From assembly GCA_045577495.1 (NCBI GenBank), contig JAZNIK010000011.1, forward strand, positions 1 through 9,553: a DNA stretch of 9,553 nt, in the 5' to 3' direction. Shown one piece after another: positions 1 through 7,134 of this stretch. The translations under genes were made by a program, and so were the position numbers. The notes beneath the pieces were generated by a model, which saw nothing but the letters and a program-made list of their open reading frames with translations, was not told the DNA's origin and searched no databases. The DNA is from UMGS1279 sp045577495 (GTDB taxonomy: Bacteria > Bacillota > Clostridia > Oscillospirales > Acutalibacteraceae). Within the stretch, counting starts at the first letter, position 1. Each line of letters begins with the position of its first letter.

Positions 1-239
1 AAGATTCAAATGTTTCTGTTTTGGTTGTTAACAGTAAATATGAAGAGGATAGCTTTAGTATACATTTTGATAATGGCATTAACAAAACTTTTTATCGCTA
101 TGTATATAACCCCGAAAAGATTGTTCCTACCGAGCAAGCAGTAGGACTAAAGCCGGATAAAGAATTCTTAGTTGACACCCAATTTAGTGATGTTTTGCCG
201 CCATATAGTTTTGCGGTGTATACTACCATAAAGAAATAG
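1..239 (+). CDS. C-terminal end of a possible glycoside hydrolase (5' partial)
   Basis: This is the last 78 codons of a gene that begins left of the window. The frame is open from base 3 to the TAG stop at 237-239. The TTG at 21 is an internal codon, not a start, because the frame stays open upstream of it. The piece has alternating hydrophobic residues typical of a small beta domain and ends with the motif LPPYSFAVYT just before the stop. I associate such endings with the all-beta C-terminal domains of bacterial glycoside hydrolases, and the next gene on the same strand looks like a galactosidase, which agrees. No catalytic residues are in view, so the family cannot be named and the hydrolase assignment is a weak inference. 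Confidence 0.5.
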   Translation, partial: DSNVSVLVVNSKYEEDSFSIHFDNGINKTFYRYVYNPEKIVPTEQAVGLKPDKEFLVDTQFSDVLPPYSFAVYTTIKK

Positions 240-240
240 A

Positions 241-272
241 TTTAAAAGCGGTTTTAAAACTTTGTTTTGTTT
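241..272 (+). terminator. weak hairpin after the partial gene, possible terminator
   Basis: TTTAAAA (241-247) and TTTTAAA (252-258) are inverted around GCGG and are followed by a T-rich run to about 272. The stem is entirely A-T, so it would be unstable; termination here would be inefficient at best and the hairpin may be chance. The alternative pairing GTTTTAAAAC (251-260) is a perfect 10-bp palindrome. Confidence 0.2.
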
Positions 273-296
273 CGGGGTGCATAGTTTAGATTTTAA

Positions 297-324
297 TTGA
301 CAATTTTTTCACTTCGAATACAAT
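297..324 (+). promoter_or_regulatory. sigma-A type promoter of the GH110-like gene
   Basis: A consensus TTGACA -35 box (297-302) is separated by 16 bases from TACAAT (319-324), which matches five of six positions of the -10 consensus. The predicted transcription start is near 331, only about nine bases before the ATG at 340, so the messenger RNA would be almost leaderless. The -35 box lies inside the 11-bp palindrome AATTGACAATT (295-305), which could be an operator or chance. Confidence 0.65.
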
Positions 325-339
325 AAAAAGGGTGGTAAA

Positions 340-1929
340 ATGAAGTACGCAGAGTTTTTAAAAACAAATGACCATGCATATAATATTCGTAAAGCATTAG
401 AGTATTGTAAGGATAACAATATAAAATCCTTGGAGTTTGATAAGGGCGTATATGATTTTTTTGGGAATATGGCAACTGAGGCTCCGTATTTCACTTCAAA
501 TCATGGTGTTAATGGCTTTAAACGAATTGCCTTTTTACTTAAGGATATGAAAAATTTCACAATAGATGGTGGAAGCAGTGAATTTGTTTTTCACGATATA
601 ATGAATCCGTTTGTTGTGGAAGAGTGCCAAAATATTGAGCTTAAAAACTTCAGTGTTTTTACACCAAAAGCCTTTAGTAATACGGCCGAGGTGGTGGCTG
701 TAGGCGATGGTTACTTTGATGTTAAGCTGCAATCAAATCAAGAGCATTTTGTAAGACGTGGGCAATTATTTTTTGGTGAAACATTTAAAAACTATCCTGT
801 TGAAATTTTGCTTGAAGCAGAGCCTAATAAAAAGTATCTCAGGAGAGATTTTACGGATTATTTTTTGCGTGATGAAGATAATGTGGAAGAAATATCAGAA
901 GATATTGTTAGATTTTATTGCACAAAACGTCAAAATCCAATTTTGCATAATAAAATGCTTTTAATGTGCAGGGCGAGGGATGCGGCACAGATATTACTTA
1001 TAAAAAGTAAGGATATAAAAATCGAAAACTATATTGCTTATAGCGGAATCGGTATGGGCGTTTTAGCTCAAAAATGCGAAAATGTATATATCAATAAAAT
1101 GCAAACCAAATGCAGGGAAGATAGATACATATCATTAAACGCTGACGCTACACATTTTGTGCATTGTATGGGTGAGGTAAAAATAACAAACAGCGATTTC
1201 TCAGGTCAACTAGATGATGCATTTAATGTTCATGGCATTTATACCAAGATAATAGATATAACAAAAAATCAAATTTTGGTTAAATATATGCACCATCAGG
1301 CAAAGGGCATTGATGTGTATGATGACGGTTCTGAGATTCAAGTTGTAGACCCACTTTCACTTTTACCCAAAGACAAATTCAAAATAATTAAGGCTGAGGT
1401 TTTAAATAGTGATTGCACTCTGTTAACCCTTGATAAAGAAATCCATAATATTTTGCTTGGGGATATGGTTGAGGATATTCGTTTGTACCCCGATGTTGTA
1501 TTTGAGAAAAACAAAATAACATTTAACCGAGCAAGAGGTATATTGTTGGCGTCACGAAAAAAGACAATAATCAGGGATAATTATTTTAATACAGCCGGTG
1601 CGGCAATCCTTTTTGAGAGTAACGGTAGTTTTTGGTTTGAATCAGGCGGAACAACAGATGTTGTAATAGAAAATAATATTTTTGATGATTGTAAATATGG
1701 TAAGTGGTGTAGTGCAGTGATTGAGGTTGTGCCGCGAGAAAAGGTTGAGAAAAACAGATATTTTCATAAAAATATAAATATTATAGGCAATACATTTAAA
1801 AACTGTAATGCAAGACCTTTATTGGCAGATAATGTTGAAAATTTAACTTATAAAAACAATCAAATTGTTGAGTGCAAACAAGAAGATGTTATAACACAAA
1901 ATTGCAAAAATATCATAATAAATCAATAG
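340..1929 (+). CDS. GH110-like alpha-galactosidase, right-handed beta-helix protein
   Basis: The 529-residue protein is built of parallel beta-helix turns rich in Asn and Ile, such as NFTIDGG (72-78), NIELKNFSV (98-106) and VVIENNIFDDC (441-451). The order of landmarks matches my memory of glycoside hydrolase family 110, whose known members remove alpha-1,3-linked galactose: an N-terminal KALEYC helix (18-23), GVYDFF (36-41), GQLDDAFNVHG (289-299), NRARGILLASR (396-406) and ILFESNGSFWFESGG (423-437). The paired aspartates 292-293 are the likely catalytic acids, since adjacent Asp residues have been proposed for this family. There is no signal peptide or membrane segment, so it should act in the cytoplasm on imported oligosaccharide, unlike the exported Bacteroides enzymes. 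The start is supported by the full first helix and by a modest GGTGG site (331-335). G+C is low (16 of 60 bases in 1081-1140). Family membership is fairly sure; the exact linkage is inference. Confidence 0.75.
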   Translation: MKYAEFLKTNDHAYNIRKALEYCKDNNIKSLEFDKGVYDFFGNMATEAPYFTSNHGVNGFKRIAFLLKDMKNFTIDGGSSEFVFHDIMNPFVVEECQNIELKNFSVFTPKAFSNTAEVVAVGDGYFDVKLQSNQEHFVRRGQLFFGETFKNYPVEILLEAEPNKKYLRRDFTDYFLRDEDNVEEISEDIVRFYCTKRQNPILHNKMLLMCRARDAAQILLIKSKDIKIENYIAYSGIGMGVLAQKCENVYINKMQTKCREDRYISLNADATHFVHCMGEVKITNSDFSGQLDDAFNVHGIYTKIIDITKNQILVKYMHHQAKGIDVYDDGSEIQVVDPLSLLPKDKFKIIKAEVLNSDCTLLTLDKEIHNILLGDMVEDIRLYPDVVFEKNKITFNRARGILLASRKKTIIRDNYFNTAGAAILFESNGSFWFESGGTTDVVIENNIFDDCKYGKWCSAVIEVVPREKVEKNRYFHKNINIIGNTFKNCNARPLLADNVENLTYKNNQIVECKQEDVITQNCKNIIINQ

Positions 1930-1971
1930 CAAAACCCGATGAGCTTTTTTAAACGGCTCATCGGGTTTTGC
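1929..1971. terminator. bidirectional rho-independent terminator between convergent genes
   Basis: A perfect 16-bp inverted repeat has arms GCAAAACCCGATGAGC (1929-1944) and GCTCATCGGGTTTTGC (1956-1971) around an 11-base loop. The G+C-rich core (1935-1944 with 1956-1965) is flanked by AAAA on one side and TTTT on the other, so either strand gives stem plus U-run. The first base of the stem is the last base of the GH110-like stop codon. It should end that gene from the left and the rpiB operon from the right. Confidence 0.88.
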
Positions 1972-1983
1972 TATATGTTAATA

Positions 1984-2427
1984 CTAATCTTTATTTTCTA
2001 TTTCCATTATCATATCAACTCGGCGCTGATGCCTGCCACCCTCAAATTCGGTGTTTAAAAACTCGTAAACAAGCATTTCAGCAGTAGCGGGGCCAACAAC
2101 TCTGGCACCAAAAGCCAAAATATTTGTATCGTTATGTTGGCGAGATAGCCTTGCACTATAAGCATCTGTGCAAACAACACAGCGCACACCCTTAACTTTG
2201 TTAGCAGCAAGTGAAATACCAACACCCGTTCCGCAGATTAAAATACCCTTGTCACACTCGCCACTTGCTACCGCACGGCCTACTTTTTCACCATATATGG
2301 GATAGTCGCAGGAATCGTTTGTGTCGGTTCCAAAGTTAACAACTGTGTGGCCCAAATTCTCTACATACTCTGTAATATGTTTTTTGAGTTCTACAGCCGC
2401 ATGGTCATTTCCAATTGCAATCTTCAT
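1984..2427 (-). CDS. rpiB: ribose-5-phosphate isomerase B
   Basis: The protein interconverts ribose 5-phosphate and ribulose 5-phosphate in the non-oxidative pentose phosphate pathway in the cytoplasm. All 147 residues fit the RpiB/LacAB family, whose members are about 145-150 long. It begins MKIAIGNDHA with the substrate-binding Asp8-His9 pair, has CDYP (40-43), and carries ILICGTGVGISLAANK (62-77), in which Cys65 is the expected catalytic base. His98-Asn99 lie in RQHND, and the basic GRHQRR segment (131-136) is the expected phosphate-binding end. RpiB is favoured over an allose-phosphate isomerase or LacA/LacB by the intact Cys and the neighbours, but sequence alone does not exclude allose 6-phosphate as substrate. 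It is the last gene of the MBL-pgeF-rpiB operon, 13 bases after pgeF. Its AGGAG site (2436-2440) abuts the pgeF stop codon (2441-2443), and the AAA before it lies within that codon, suggesting coupled translation. Confidence 0.95.
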   Translation of the reverse strand: MKIAIGNDHAAVELKKHITEYVENLGHTVVNFGTDTNDSCDYPIYGEKVGRAVASGECDKGILICGTGVGISLAANKVKGVRCVVCTDAYSARLSRQHNDTNILAFGARVVGPATAEMLVYEFLNTEFEGGRHQRRVDMIMEIENKD

Positions 2428-2440
2428 TTTGTTTTCTCCT

Positions 2441-3268
2441 TTATTTTAGGGCGATAATAGCCGCCAAATTACCTCTATTGCCCGCTGTCGCTCGGTGCGA
2501 GTGAAAATAGTTACTGTTACAACAGGTGCATAAATCACTAATGCAAATATTTTTGGGTTGAATACCCGCATTTTCTAAAATCAATTTATTTGTGGTTTGT
2601 AAGTCAAGCATATATTTTCCGTTTTCTTTGGGTGTTAAAATGCTGTTTAAGGGTATATACTCTAATTTTTTAAGTTCGTTTACAACCGGCTCATCAACCT
2701 CATAGCAACAAGACATTATAGATGGGCCGATAGCAACTTTTATATCTTTGGGGTTACAGCCAAATGACTCTGCCATTTTTTTAACCGTTTCTTTGCCGAT
2801 TTCAAGGGCGGTTCCGCGCCAACCTGCGTGTGATGCCGCAACAACCTTTTTGATAGGGTCATAAAAAACCAGCGGCACACAATCGGCAAACTGCGTAACC
2901 AGAGCCAAACCTTTTTGGTTGGTGATAAGCCCATCGATATCGTTATAATCTCGGTCTTTTATTATTCCTTTGCCCATATCTTGCTCAGTTACGATTTTTA
3001 TGTTTTTTGTGTGGGTTTGATGGCTTAATACCGCTTTTTTAGGGTCAAGCCCAAGTTCATAAAACATTATTTTATAGTTTTGCATAACGGTGTTTTGGTC
3101 ATCGCCGTTTGTAAAACTCATATTCATTGAGGCGTATCTACCAACACTTTTTCCGCCCATTCGGGTTGTAAAAGCGGCAACACAATTTCCATCACAAAGG
3201 TTTGGAAATAAAATATAGGTTAAATCATTTTTACCTGTTTTTATATTTAAAGATTTGCTTTTTAACAT
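2441..3268 (-). CDS. pgeF: peptidoglycan editing factor PgeF (YfiH/laccase-domain family)
   Basis: PgeF-family proteins (older names YfiH, DUF152, polyphenol oxidase) are cytoplasmic metal-binding enzymes; the E. coli member removes wrongly incorporated L-serine from UDP-MurNAc peptide precursors. The 275-residue length is usual. Diagnostic motifs in order are HQTHTKNI (83-90), DGLITNQKGLALVTQFADC (112-130), SHAGWRG (146-152), IGPSIMSCCYEV (180-191) and FHSHRATAGNRG (255-266). The expected metal ligands His86, Cys130 and His147 are all present. An extra cluster of cysteines (247, 249, 250) near the C-terminus is common in clostridial members. The gene is the middle one of a three-gene operon. 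Its GAGGT site (3274-3278) overlaps the TGA of the upstream hydrolase gene, and the ATG follows eight bases after that stop. Whether this member edits serine or acts as a purine nucleoside phosphorylase, as reported for some relatives, cannot be told here. Confidence 0.93.
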   Translation of the reverse strand: MLKSKSLNIKTGKNDLTYILFPNLCDGNCVAAFTTRMGGKSVGRYASMNMSFTNGDDQNTVMQNYKIMFYELGLDPKKAVLSHQTHTKNIKIVTEQDMGKGIIKDRDYNDIDGLITNQKGLALVTQFADCVPLVFYDPIKKVVAASHAGWRGTALEIGKETVKKMAESFGCNPKDIKVAIGPSIMSCCYEVDEPVVNELKKLEYIPLNSILTPKENGKYMLDLQTTNKLILENAGIQPKNICISDLCTCCNSNYFHSHRATAGNRGNLAAIIALK

Positions 3269-3276
3269 ATTTTACC

Positions 3277-4206
3277 TCATTTTACCACACTTGGATTATT
3301 GGTGGTGTATGTAAGCCCGATTTTTGTTTTGCCGTCTGCTGAGAACACAATGGTTTTATCAAGGTCGGTTCTAAGCAGAGTAATATCTTTAAGGGTTTTT
3401 AGAGTTTCTGCGTGGGGGTGGCCATAGGAATTGCCCTCCCCACAGGATATAACCGCAAAGTCGGGCGAAACGGCATTTAAAAAGGCTTTTGAGGTAGAGG
3501 TTGAACTACCGTGATGGCCGATTTTTAAAACATTACTTTTAAGGTTGTAGCCGTTTTTTAGCATTTCGGCTTCGCTTGCCTTTTCGGCATCCCCCGTTAG
3601 CAAAAATGAGTGTATTCCGTAGCTTAGTTTAACCGTTACTGAATAATCGTTAAGACTTTCATAATTTTGGGAGCAGGGGGCAAAGCATTCTGCTTTATAA
3701 TCCTCACCCGAAAAAAGTGTGGTGCCCTGCTTGGCGGCAGTTATTTTAAGTCCTTTTTTTTGAACGGATAACAAAAAGTTCTCATAAGTTTTGGTAGTGG
3801 GAACATCTGCGTCTGCAATTTTGGGTGCGAAAACTTGACCAATTTCAAAACTATCAATAACATCACTCATACCGCCGATATGGTCGGCGTGTGGGTGGGT
3901 TGCAATAACATAGTCTAGCCTAGTTATTTTGTTCTGTTTTAAAAAAGCAACAAGTTTATTTCCATCGCCAATATCACCCGCGTCTACTAAAAGGGTTTTG
4001 CCGTCGGGGAGTTTAAAAAATTCGCAGTCGCCCTGGTCAACATCTAAAAAACTCGCTATTAGAACCCCGTTACTTTCGGCAGGTAAAATAGGGTCGTTTG
4101 TATTTTGAGTGGGGAGCTTATCGGACAAAAAGTGCCATGCGACAATTAAAGCAACAACAAGCGAAAGTAACACAGAAAAAGACTTTTTAACTTTTTTATA
4201 TGACAT
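3277..4206 (-). CDS. membrane-anchored ComEC/Rec2-like metallo-beta-lactamase-fold hydrolase
   Basis: The 309-residue protein has one N-terminal hydrophobic helix after a Lys-rich start (about residues 10-26), so the enzymatic part should face outward or be secreted. The rest is an MBL fold of the kind found as the C-terminal domain of the competence protein ComEC: LDVDQGD (54-60), the metal-binding THPHADH (103-109), LTGDAE (203-208) and GHHGSSTS (230-237). Free-standing versions are widespread in Firmicutes and are suspected nucleases or phosphodiesterases. No competence membrane channel is attached. The usual ComEC motif LDVGQGDA reads LDVDQGDC here, a small deviation. I chose the ATG at 4206 over the GTG nine bases upstream (4215) because GGGAGGT (4214-4220) lies seven bases before the ATG but would overlap the GTG. 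It is the first gene of the operon with pgeF and rpiB. Confidence 0.85.
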   Translation of the reverse strand: MSYKKVKKSFSVLLSLVVALIVAWHFLSDKLPTQNTNDPILPAESNGVLIASFLDVDQGDCEFFKLPDGKTLLVDAGDIGDGNKLVAFLKQNKITRLDYVIATHPHADHIGGMSDVIDSFEIGQVFAPKIADADVPTTKTYENFLLSVQKKGLKITAAKQGTTLFSGEDYKAECFAPCSQNYESLNDYSVTVKLSYGIHSFLLTGDAEKASEAEMLKNGYNLKSNVLKIGHHGSSTSTSKAFLNAVSPDFAVISCGEGNSYGHPHAETLKTLKDITLLRTDLDKTIVFSADGKTKIGLTYTTNNPSVVK

Positions 4207-4235
4207 TCGACCCACCTCCCAAATACATCATTTAT

Positions 4236-4264
4236 ATTATACATTATATACAAGCTATTTTCAA
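4236..4264 (-). promoter_or_regulatory. promoter of the MBL-pgeF-rpiB operon
   Basis: Reading the minus strand, TTGAAA (4259-4264) is followed after 17 bases by TATAAT (4236-4241), a near-perfect sigma-A type promoter. A second TATAAT (4243-4248) lies within the spacer but has no matching -35 box that I can see. The predicted start is near 4229, leaving about 22 bases of leader with GGGAGG. The -35 box overlaps the asnB stop codon (4261-4263), so there is no room for an asnB terminator before it. Confidence 0.75.
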
Positions 4265-6090
4265 ACTATTTTTACCTTAAATTTCTTCATCCAATAGTTA
4301 AGCATAATCATATAAGCAACCGTTTGCGGTGTTGTCATAAGCTGACCATACCAAGGCTCGCTTCGTTCGGTGGATAAAAGACCTTCTAATGCTTTTCTAT
4401 CTATTAGTTCAAAGATTGGTTCATTTGTATTTGATAGAATATCTCTTAAAATATTTTTTACCGACTCAAAGTATGCAGGGTTGTGGGTTTTGGGGTATGG
4501 ACTTTTCTTTCGCCATAAAATAGAGTCGGGGAGTTTGCCCTCCATAGCTGTTCTAAGAAGTCCCTTTTCTCTGCCCTTTAGGTCTTTAATCTCCCAAGGC
4601 ACTGTATAAAGATATTCTGCAATTCGGTAATCGCAAAAAGGAACTCTAACCTCAAGCCCGTTATACATACTCATTCTGTCCTTGCGGTCTAAAAGAGTCT
4701 GCATAAACCAATTGGTATTAAGATAAACCATTTCTCTCATTCTTGCCTCAAATGGAGTTATACCCTCGCGTTTATCAGCCGCTTTAATTGTTGCCTCATA
4801 GCGAGCATTTACAAAGTCGGCACCGTTTATTCTATCGACAAACTCTTTTTTTAAAAAGCCTTGGCGGTATTCGGTGGACTGTGCCCAAGGAAAGCCATAG
4901 CGAGAACGAATTTTCTCATCCCTATACCACGGGTATCCGCCAAAAATCTCATCAGCGCATTCTCCCGAAAGGGCAACGGTTACATGTTTTTTTATTTCTC
5001 CCGAAAAAAGAAGAAGGGAGGAGTCAACATCCGCCATACCGGGTAGGTCGCGAGCATCAACCGCCTTATAAAGAGCATCTACTACATCATCGGTATCCAC
5101 CACAACGCTGTGGTGTTCACTGCCTAAAAAGTCCACCATAATATTTATAAATTCCTCATCGCTGTTGGGCTGAAATTTGCTTTTTTTAAAGTACTTGCTG
5201 TTATCCTTATAGGTGACCGAAAAGGTGTGCAGAGTTTTGCCCTGCTTTTTAAAGTTTTCTGCCGCAACAGCACTTATAATACTGGAATCCAAACCACCTG
5301 ACAAAAAGGTGCCTATCGGCACGTCGCTTACAAGCTGGCGCTCAATCGCATCGGTAACCAAAAAGCGAACCTTTTGGATTACTTCTTCGGCAGTGTCTGA
5401 GTTCTCTTTATCTTTTAGGGTAAAATAGTCTTCGATTTTAAGCCCATCTTGGTTGAAAATTGCGTATTGACCTGCCTTTAGTTCAAAGAGGTCTTTAAAA
5501 ACCGCCTGACCGGGAGTTCTGCCCGGTCCGATAAAAAGAAGTTCGCCAATTCCGTTTGTATCGATTTGGGGCTTTATTTCGGGGTGACAAAGCATTGTTT
5601 TAATTTCGCTACCAAAAACAAATCCACCGTTACGCTCGGCATAAAAAAACGGCTTAACCCCCATCTTATCCCTTGCCGCAAAAAGTGTTTTGTTACGCTT
5701 ATCATAAATAGCAAAAGCAAAAATCCCATTAAAAAATTTAATGGCAGCTATACCCATTCTGATATAGGCTTTTAAAACAACCTCGGTATCGGTATTCGTT
5801 TCAAACTGTTCACCTATGCGAATAAGCTCGAGTCGTATTTCGTTTGTGTTATAAAGTTCACCGTTGTAGCATATAGCGTATTCGTTATTTTCAAACCTTG
5901 TCGTCATTGGTTGTTTGCCGTTTTCGGGGTCGATAACCGCTAGTCTGCTATGAAGTAATACCGCATTGTCGGTTTTATAAACCCCATGGTCATCGGGTCC
6001 GCGTCTACCAAGGGATTTTAGCATATTATTATGATAATCATTAAAGGCAACACCGTATTTTAAATTTATTTCTCCCGCAATTCCGCACAT
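4261..6090 (-). CDS. asnB: asparagine synthetase (glutamine-hydrolysing)
   Basis: AsnB makes asparagine from aspartate, ATP and glutamine in the cytoplasm. The 609-residue protein has the class II glutaminase domain first: MCGIAG with Cys2 as nucleophile after Met removal, RRGPDD (29-34), NGELYN (76-81) and the NTDTEV stretch (99-104). The synthetase domain follows, with the ATP pyrophosphatase loop SGGLDSS (264-270), LSGECADEIFGGY (374-386) and LEVRVPFCD (479-487). The length matches the roughly 610-residue bacterial AsnB group. The most frequent form of the second motif is SGEGADE; Cys378 replaces the second Gly here, which I believe also occurs in other Firmicutes. The start is supported by GGAGGT (6097-6102) six bases before the ATG and by the need for Cys at position 2. 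It lies 79 bases downstream of the AraC-family gene on the same strand but has its own promoter. No T-box leader fits in the gap. Confidence 0.95.
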   Translation of the reverse strand: MCGIAGEINLKYGVAFNDYHNNMLKSLGRRGPDDHGVYKTDNAVLLHSRLAVIDPENGKQPMTTRFENNEYAICYNGELYNTNEIRLELIRIGEQFETNTDTEVVLKAYIRMGIAAIKFFNGIFAFAIYDKRNKTLFAARDKMGVKPFFYAERNGGFVFGSEIKTMLCHPEIKPQIDTNGIGELLFIGPGRTPGQAVFKDLFELKAGQYAIFNQDGLKIEDYFTLKDKENSDTAEEVIQKVRFLVTDAIERQLVSDVPIGTFLSGGLDSSIISAVAAENFKKQGKTLHTFSVTYKDNSKYFKKSKFQPNSDEEFINIMVDFLGSEHHSVVVDTDDVVDALYKAVDARDLPGMADVDSSLLLFSGEIKKHVTVALSGECADEIFGGYPWYRDEKIRSRYGFPWAQSTEYRQGFLKKEFVDRINGADFVNARYEATIKAADKREGITPFEARMREMVYLNTNWFMQTLLDRKDRMSMYNGLEVRVPFCDYRIAEYLYTVPWEIKDLKGREKGLLRTAMEGKLPDSILWRKKSPYPKTHNPAYFESVKNILRDILSNTNEPIFELIDRKALEGLLSTERSEPWYGQLMTTPQTVAYMIMLNYWMKKFKVKIV

Positions 6091-6101
6091 AAAAAAACCT
6101 C

Positions 6102-6125
6102 CAACAAATAGTTGTTACTATTATA
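6102..6125 (-). promoter_or_regulatory. asnB promoter -10 box and leader with small inverted repeat
   Basis: On the minus strand a perfect TATAAT lies at 6120-6125 and predicts a start near 6113, giving a leader of about 23 bases that carries the GGAGGT site. No good -35 box is found 16-18 bases upstream, so an activator may be needed. CAAC and GTTG (6102-6105 and 6111-6114) are inverted around five bases at the expected start point. They could form a small operator or be chance. Confidence 0.5.
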
Positions 6126-6169
6126 TGAAGGTTTTAAAGGAATTAGCATATAACTTTTAGGCAAAAGGT

Positions 6170-7045
6170 TTATTTTTCGCCTCTAAAAGCTTTGGGAGTG
6201 CAACCAAAAAACTTTTTAAAATATTGGGTGAAATAACTAGGCGAGTTAAAACCGCATTGCGCTGATATTTCATTTACAGAAAAATTGCAGGATAGTAAAA
6301 GGTCTGCCGCCTTTAACATACGTAGGCGTAATAAATATTTGCGTAGCGAAAGGCCTGTTTGTTCCTTAACAAGTTGGCTTATATAGTTTGGGTGGTAATG
6401 AAATTGTTTGGCAATTAGATGGTTTGTAAGGTCTTGGTGAAAGTGTTCTGAAATATAGGCAAGTATATCCTCGTGACCGCTTAGGCGACTTGTTTTTTGG
6501 TTATAGGTGCTTCGTCTGTAAATTTCATTAAGGCATAATTTCAAAAGAGAACTTAACTGAAGCCCAAATAAAAGTTCCATTCTTTTATATTCTTTAACCA
6601 TCGCCTCAAAATAGCATTGAATATAAAAAGCATTTTTTTCGATAAAAAAACCGTTTTCCAAAAAACCGTTTTTAATATCTAGAAATTCGGTTCTTTTGTT
6701 TTTATCAAAATTCCCTATATCGCACATAGGAAGTGGTAATGGAGTAGGGTTATTTTCATCCTCTTGGGATGTGAAAAAATCAAAATTAGCAACAAAAAAA
6801 GAAAAAGCGGTATCTTTGATTATGAACCTGTAAGGTGTACCTGAAAGTATAATCAACGCATCCCCTGAGCGTAACGGAAAACTTTGACCTTTAATAAAAA
6901 CCTCTGCCGAGCCGCTTTTAACTAAAAAAAGTCGGCTATCATAAGCAACTCTGGTTGTTGTTTCTTCAAAGGGCGAATACCTGACCACATCTGCAAATCG
7001 AACATATGGGGATATACTTTCAAAAGAACAGTAGAGGTTTACCAT
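6170..7045 (-). CDS. AraC-family transcriptional regulator with N-terminal cupin domain
   Basis: The 291-residue protein has the usual AraC/XylS layout. Residues about 10-90 form a cupin-like sensing domain with the pattern VKSGSAEVFIKGQSFPLRSGDALII (42-66). A linker with an amphipathic helix (about 140-180) follows, and then two helix-turn-helix units (about 203-228 and 253-278). The second holds the family signature: ISAQCGFNSPSYFTQYFKK (260-278), then GCTPKAFR (281-288). Such proteins usually respond to a sugar or other small molecule and activate neighbouring genes. The gene is divergent from the U32-like gene, 192 bases away, and precedes asnB on its own strand, so either could be its target. 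The first is favoured by the shared control region. The start is supported by AGGTGA (7052-7057) six bases before the ATG. The gene is A+T-rich compared with its neighbours (17 of 60 bases are G or C in 6601-6660). Confidence 0.93.
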   Translation of the reverse strand: MVNLYCSFESISPYVRFADVVRYSPFEETTTRVAYDSRLFLVKSGSAEVFIKGQSFPLRSGDALIILSGTPYRFIIKDTAFSFFVANFDFFTSQEDENNPTPLPLPMCDIGNFDKNKRTEFLDIKNGFLENGFFIEKNAFYIQCYFEAMVKEYKRMELLFGLQLSSLLKLCLNEIYRRSTYNQKTSRLSGHEDILAYISEHFHQDLTNHLIAKQFHYHPNYISQLVKEQTGLSLRKYLLRLRMLKAADLLLSCNFSVNEISAQCGFNSPSYFTQYFKKFFGCTPKAFRGEK

Positions 7046-7068
7046 AAAACATCACCTATTTTTAGAAA

Positions 7069-7101
7069 ATTATATTTAGAAATATTGAAAAACATGTTTT
7101 T
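7069..7101 (-). promoter_or_regulatory. AraC-gene -10 box with an overlapping palindrome at the -35 position
   Basis: On the minus strand TATAAT (7069-7074) predicts a start near 7062, about five bases before the AGGTGA ribosome site. Instead of a recognisable -35 box, the position is taken by the perfect 14-bp palindrome AAAAACATGTTTTT (7088-7101). A palindrome there is well placed for autoregulation, but A- and T-rich palindromes also arise by chance. Confidence 0.45.
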
Positions 7102-7134
7102 GTTAATTTCATCATATCACGAAGCAATACTAAC

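Noticed and set aside
758..964. 68-codon + strand frame inside the GH110-like gene
   Set aside because: It is an out-of-frame shadow in A+T-rich coding sequence.
2740..2934. 64-codon frame on the - strand within pgeF
   Set aside because: It overlaps conserved pgeF motifs in another frame and has no independent signals.
4788..5141. 117-codon open frame on the + strand inside asnB
   Set aside because: It lies wholly antisense to a well-supported asnB, has no ribosome site of note, and its translation is rich in His, Arg and Pro, typical of a shadow frame.
6091..6169. T-box or other riboswitch before asnB
   Set aside because: The gap is only 79 bases and the predicted leader about 23 bases, too short for a T-box; no specifier or antiterminator structure is seen.
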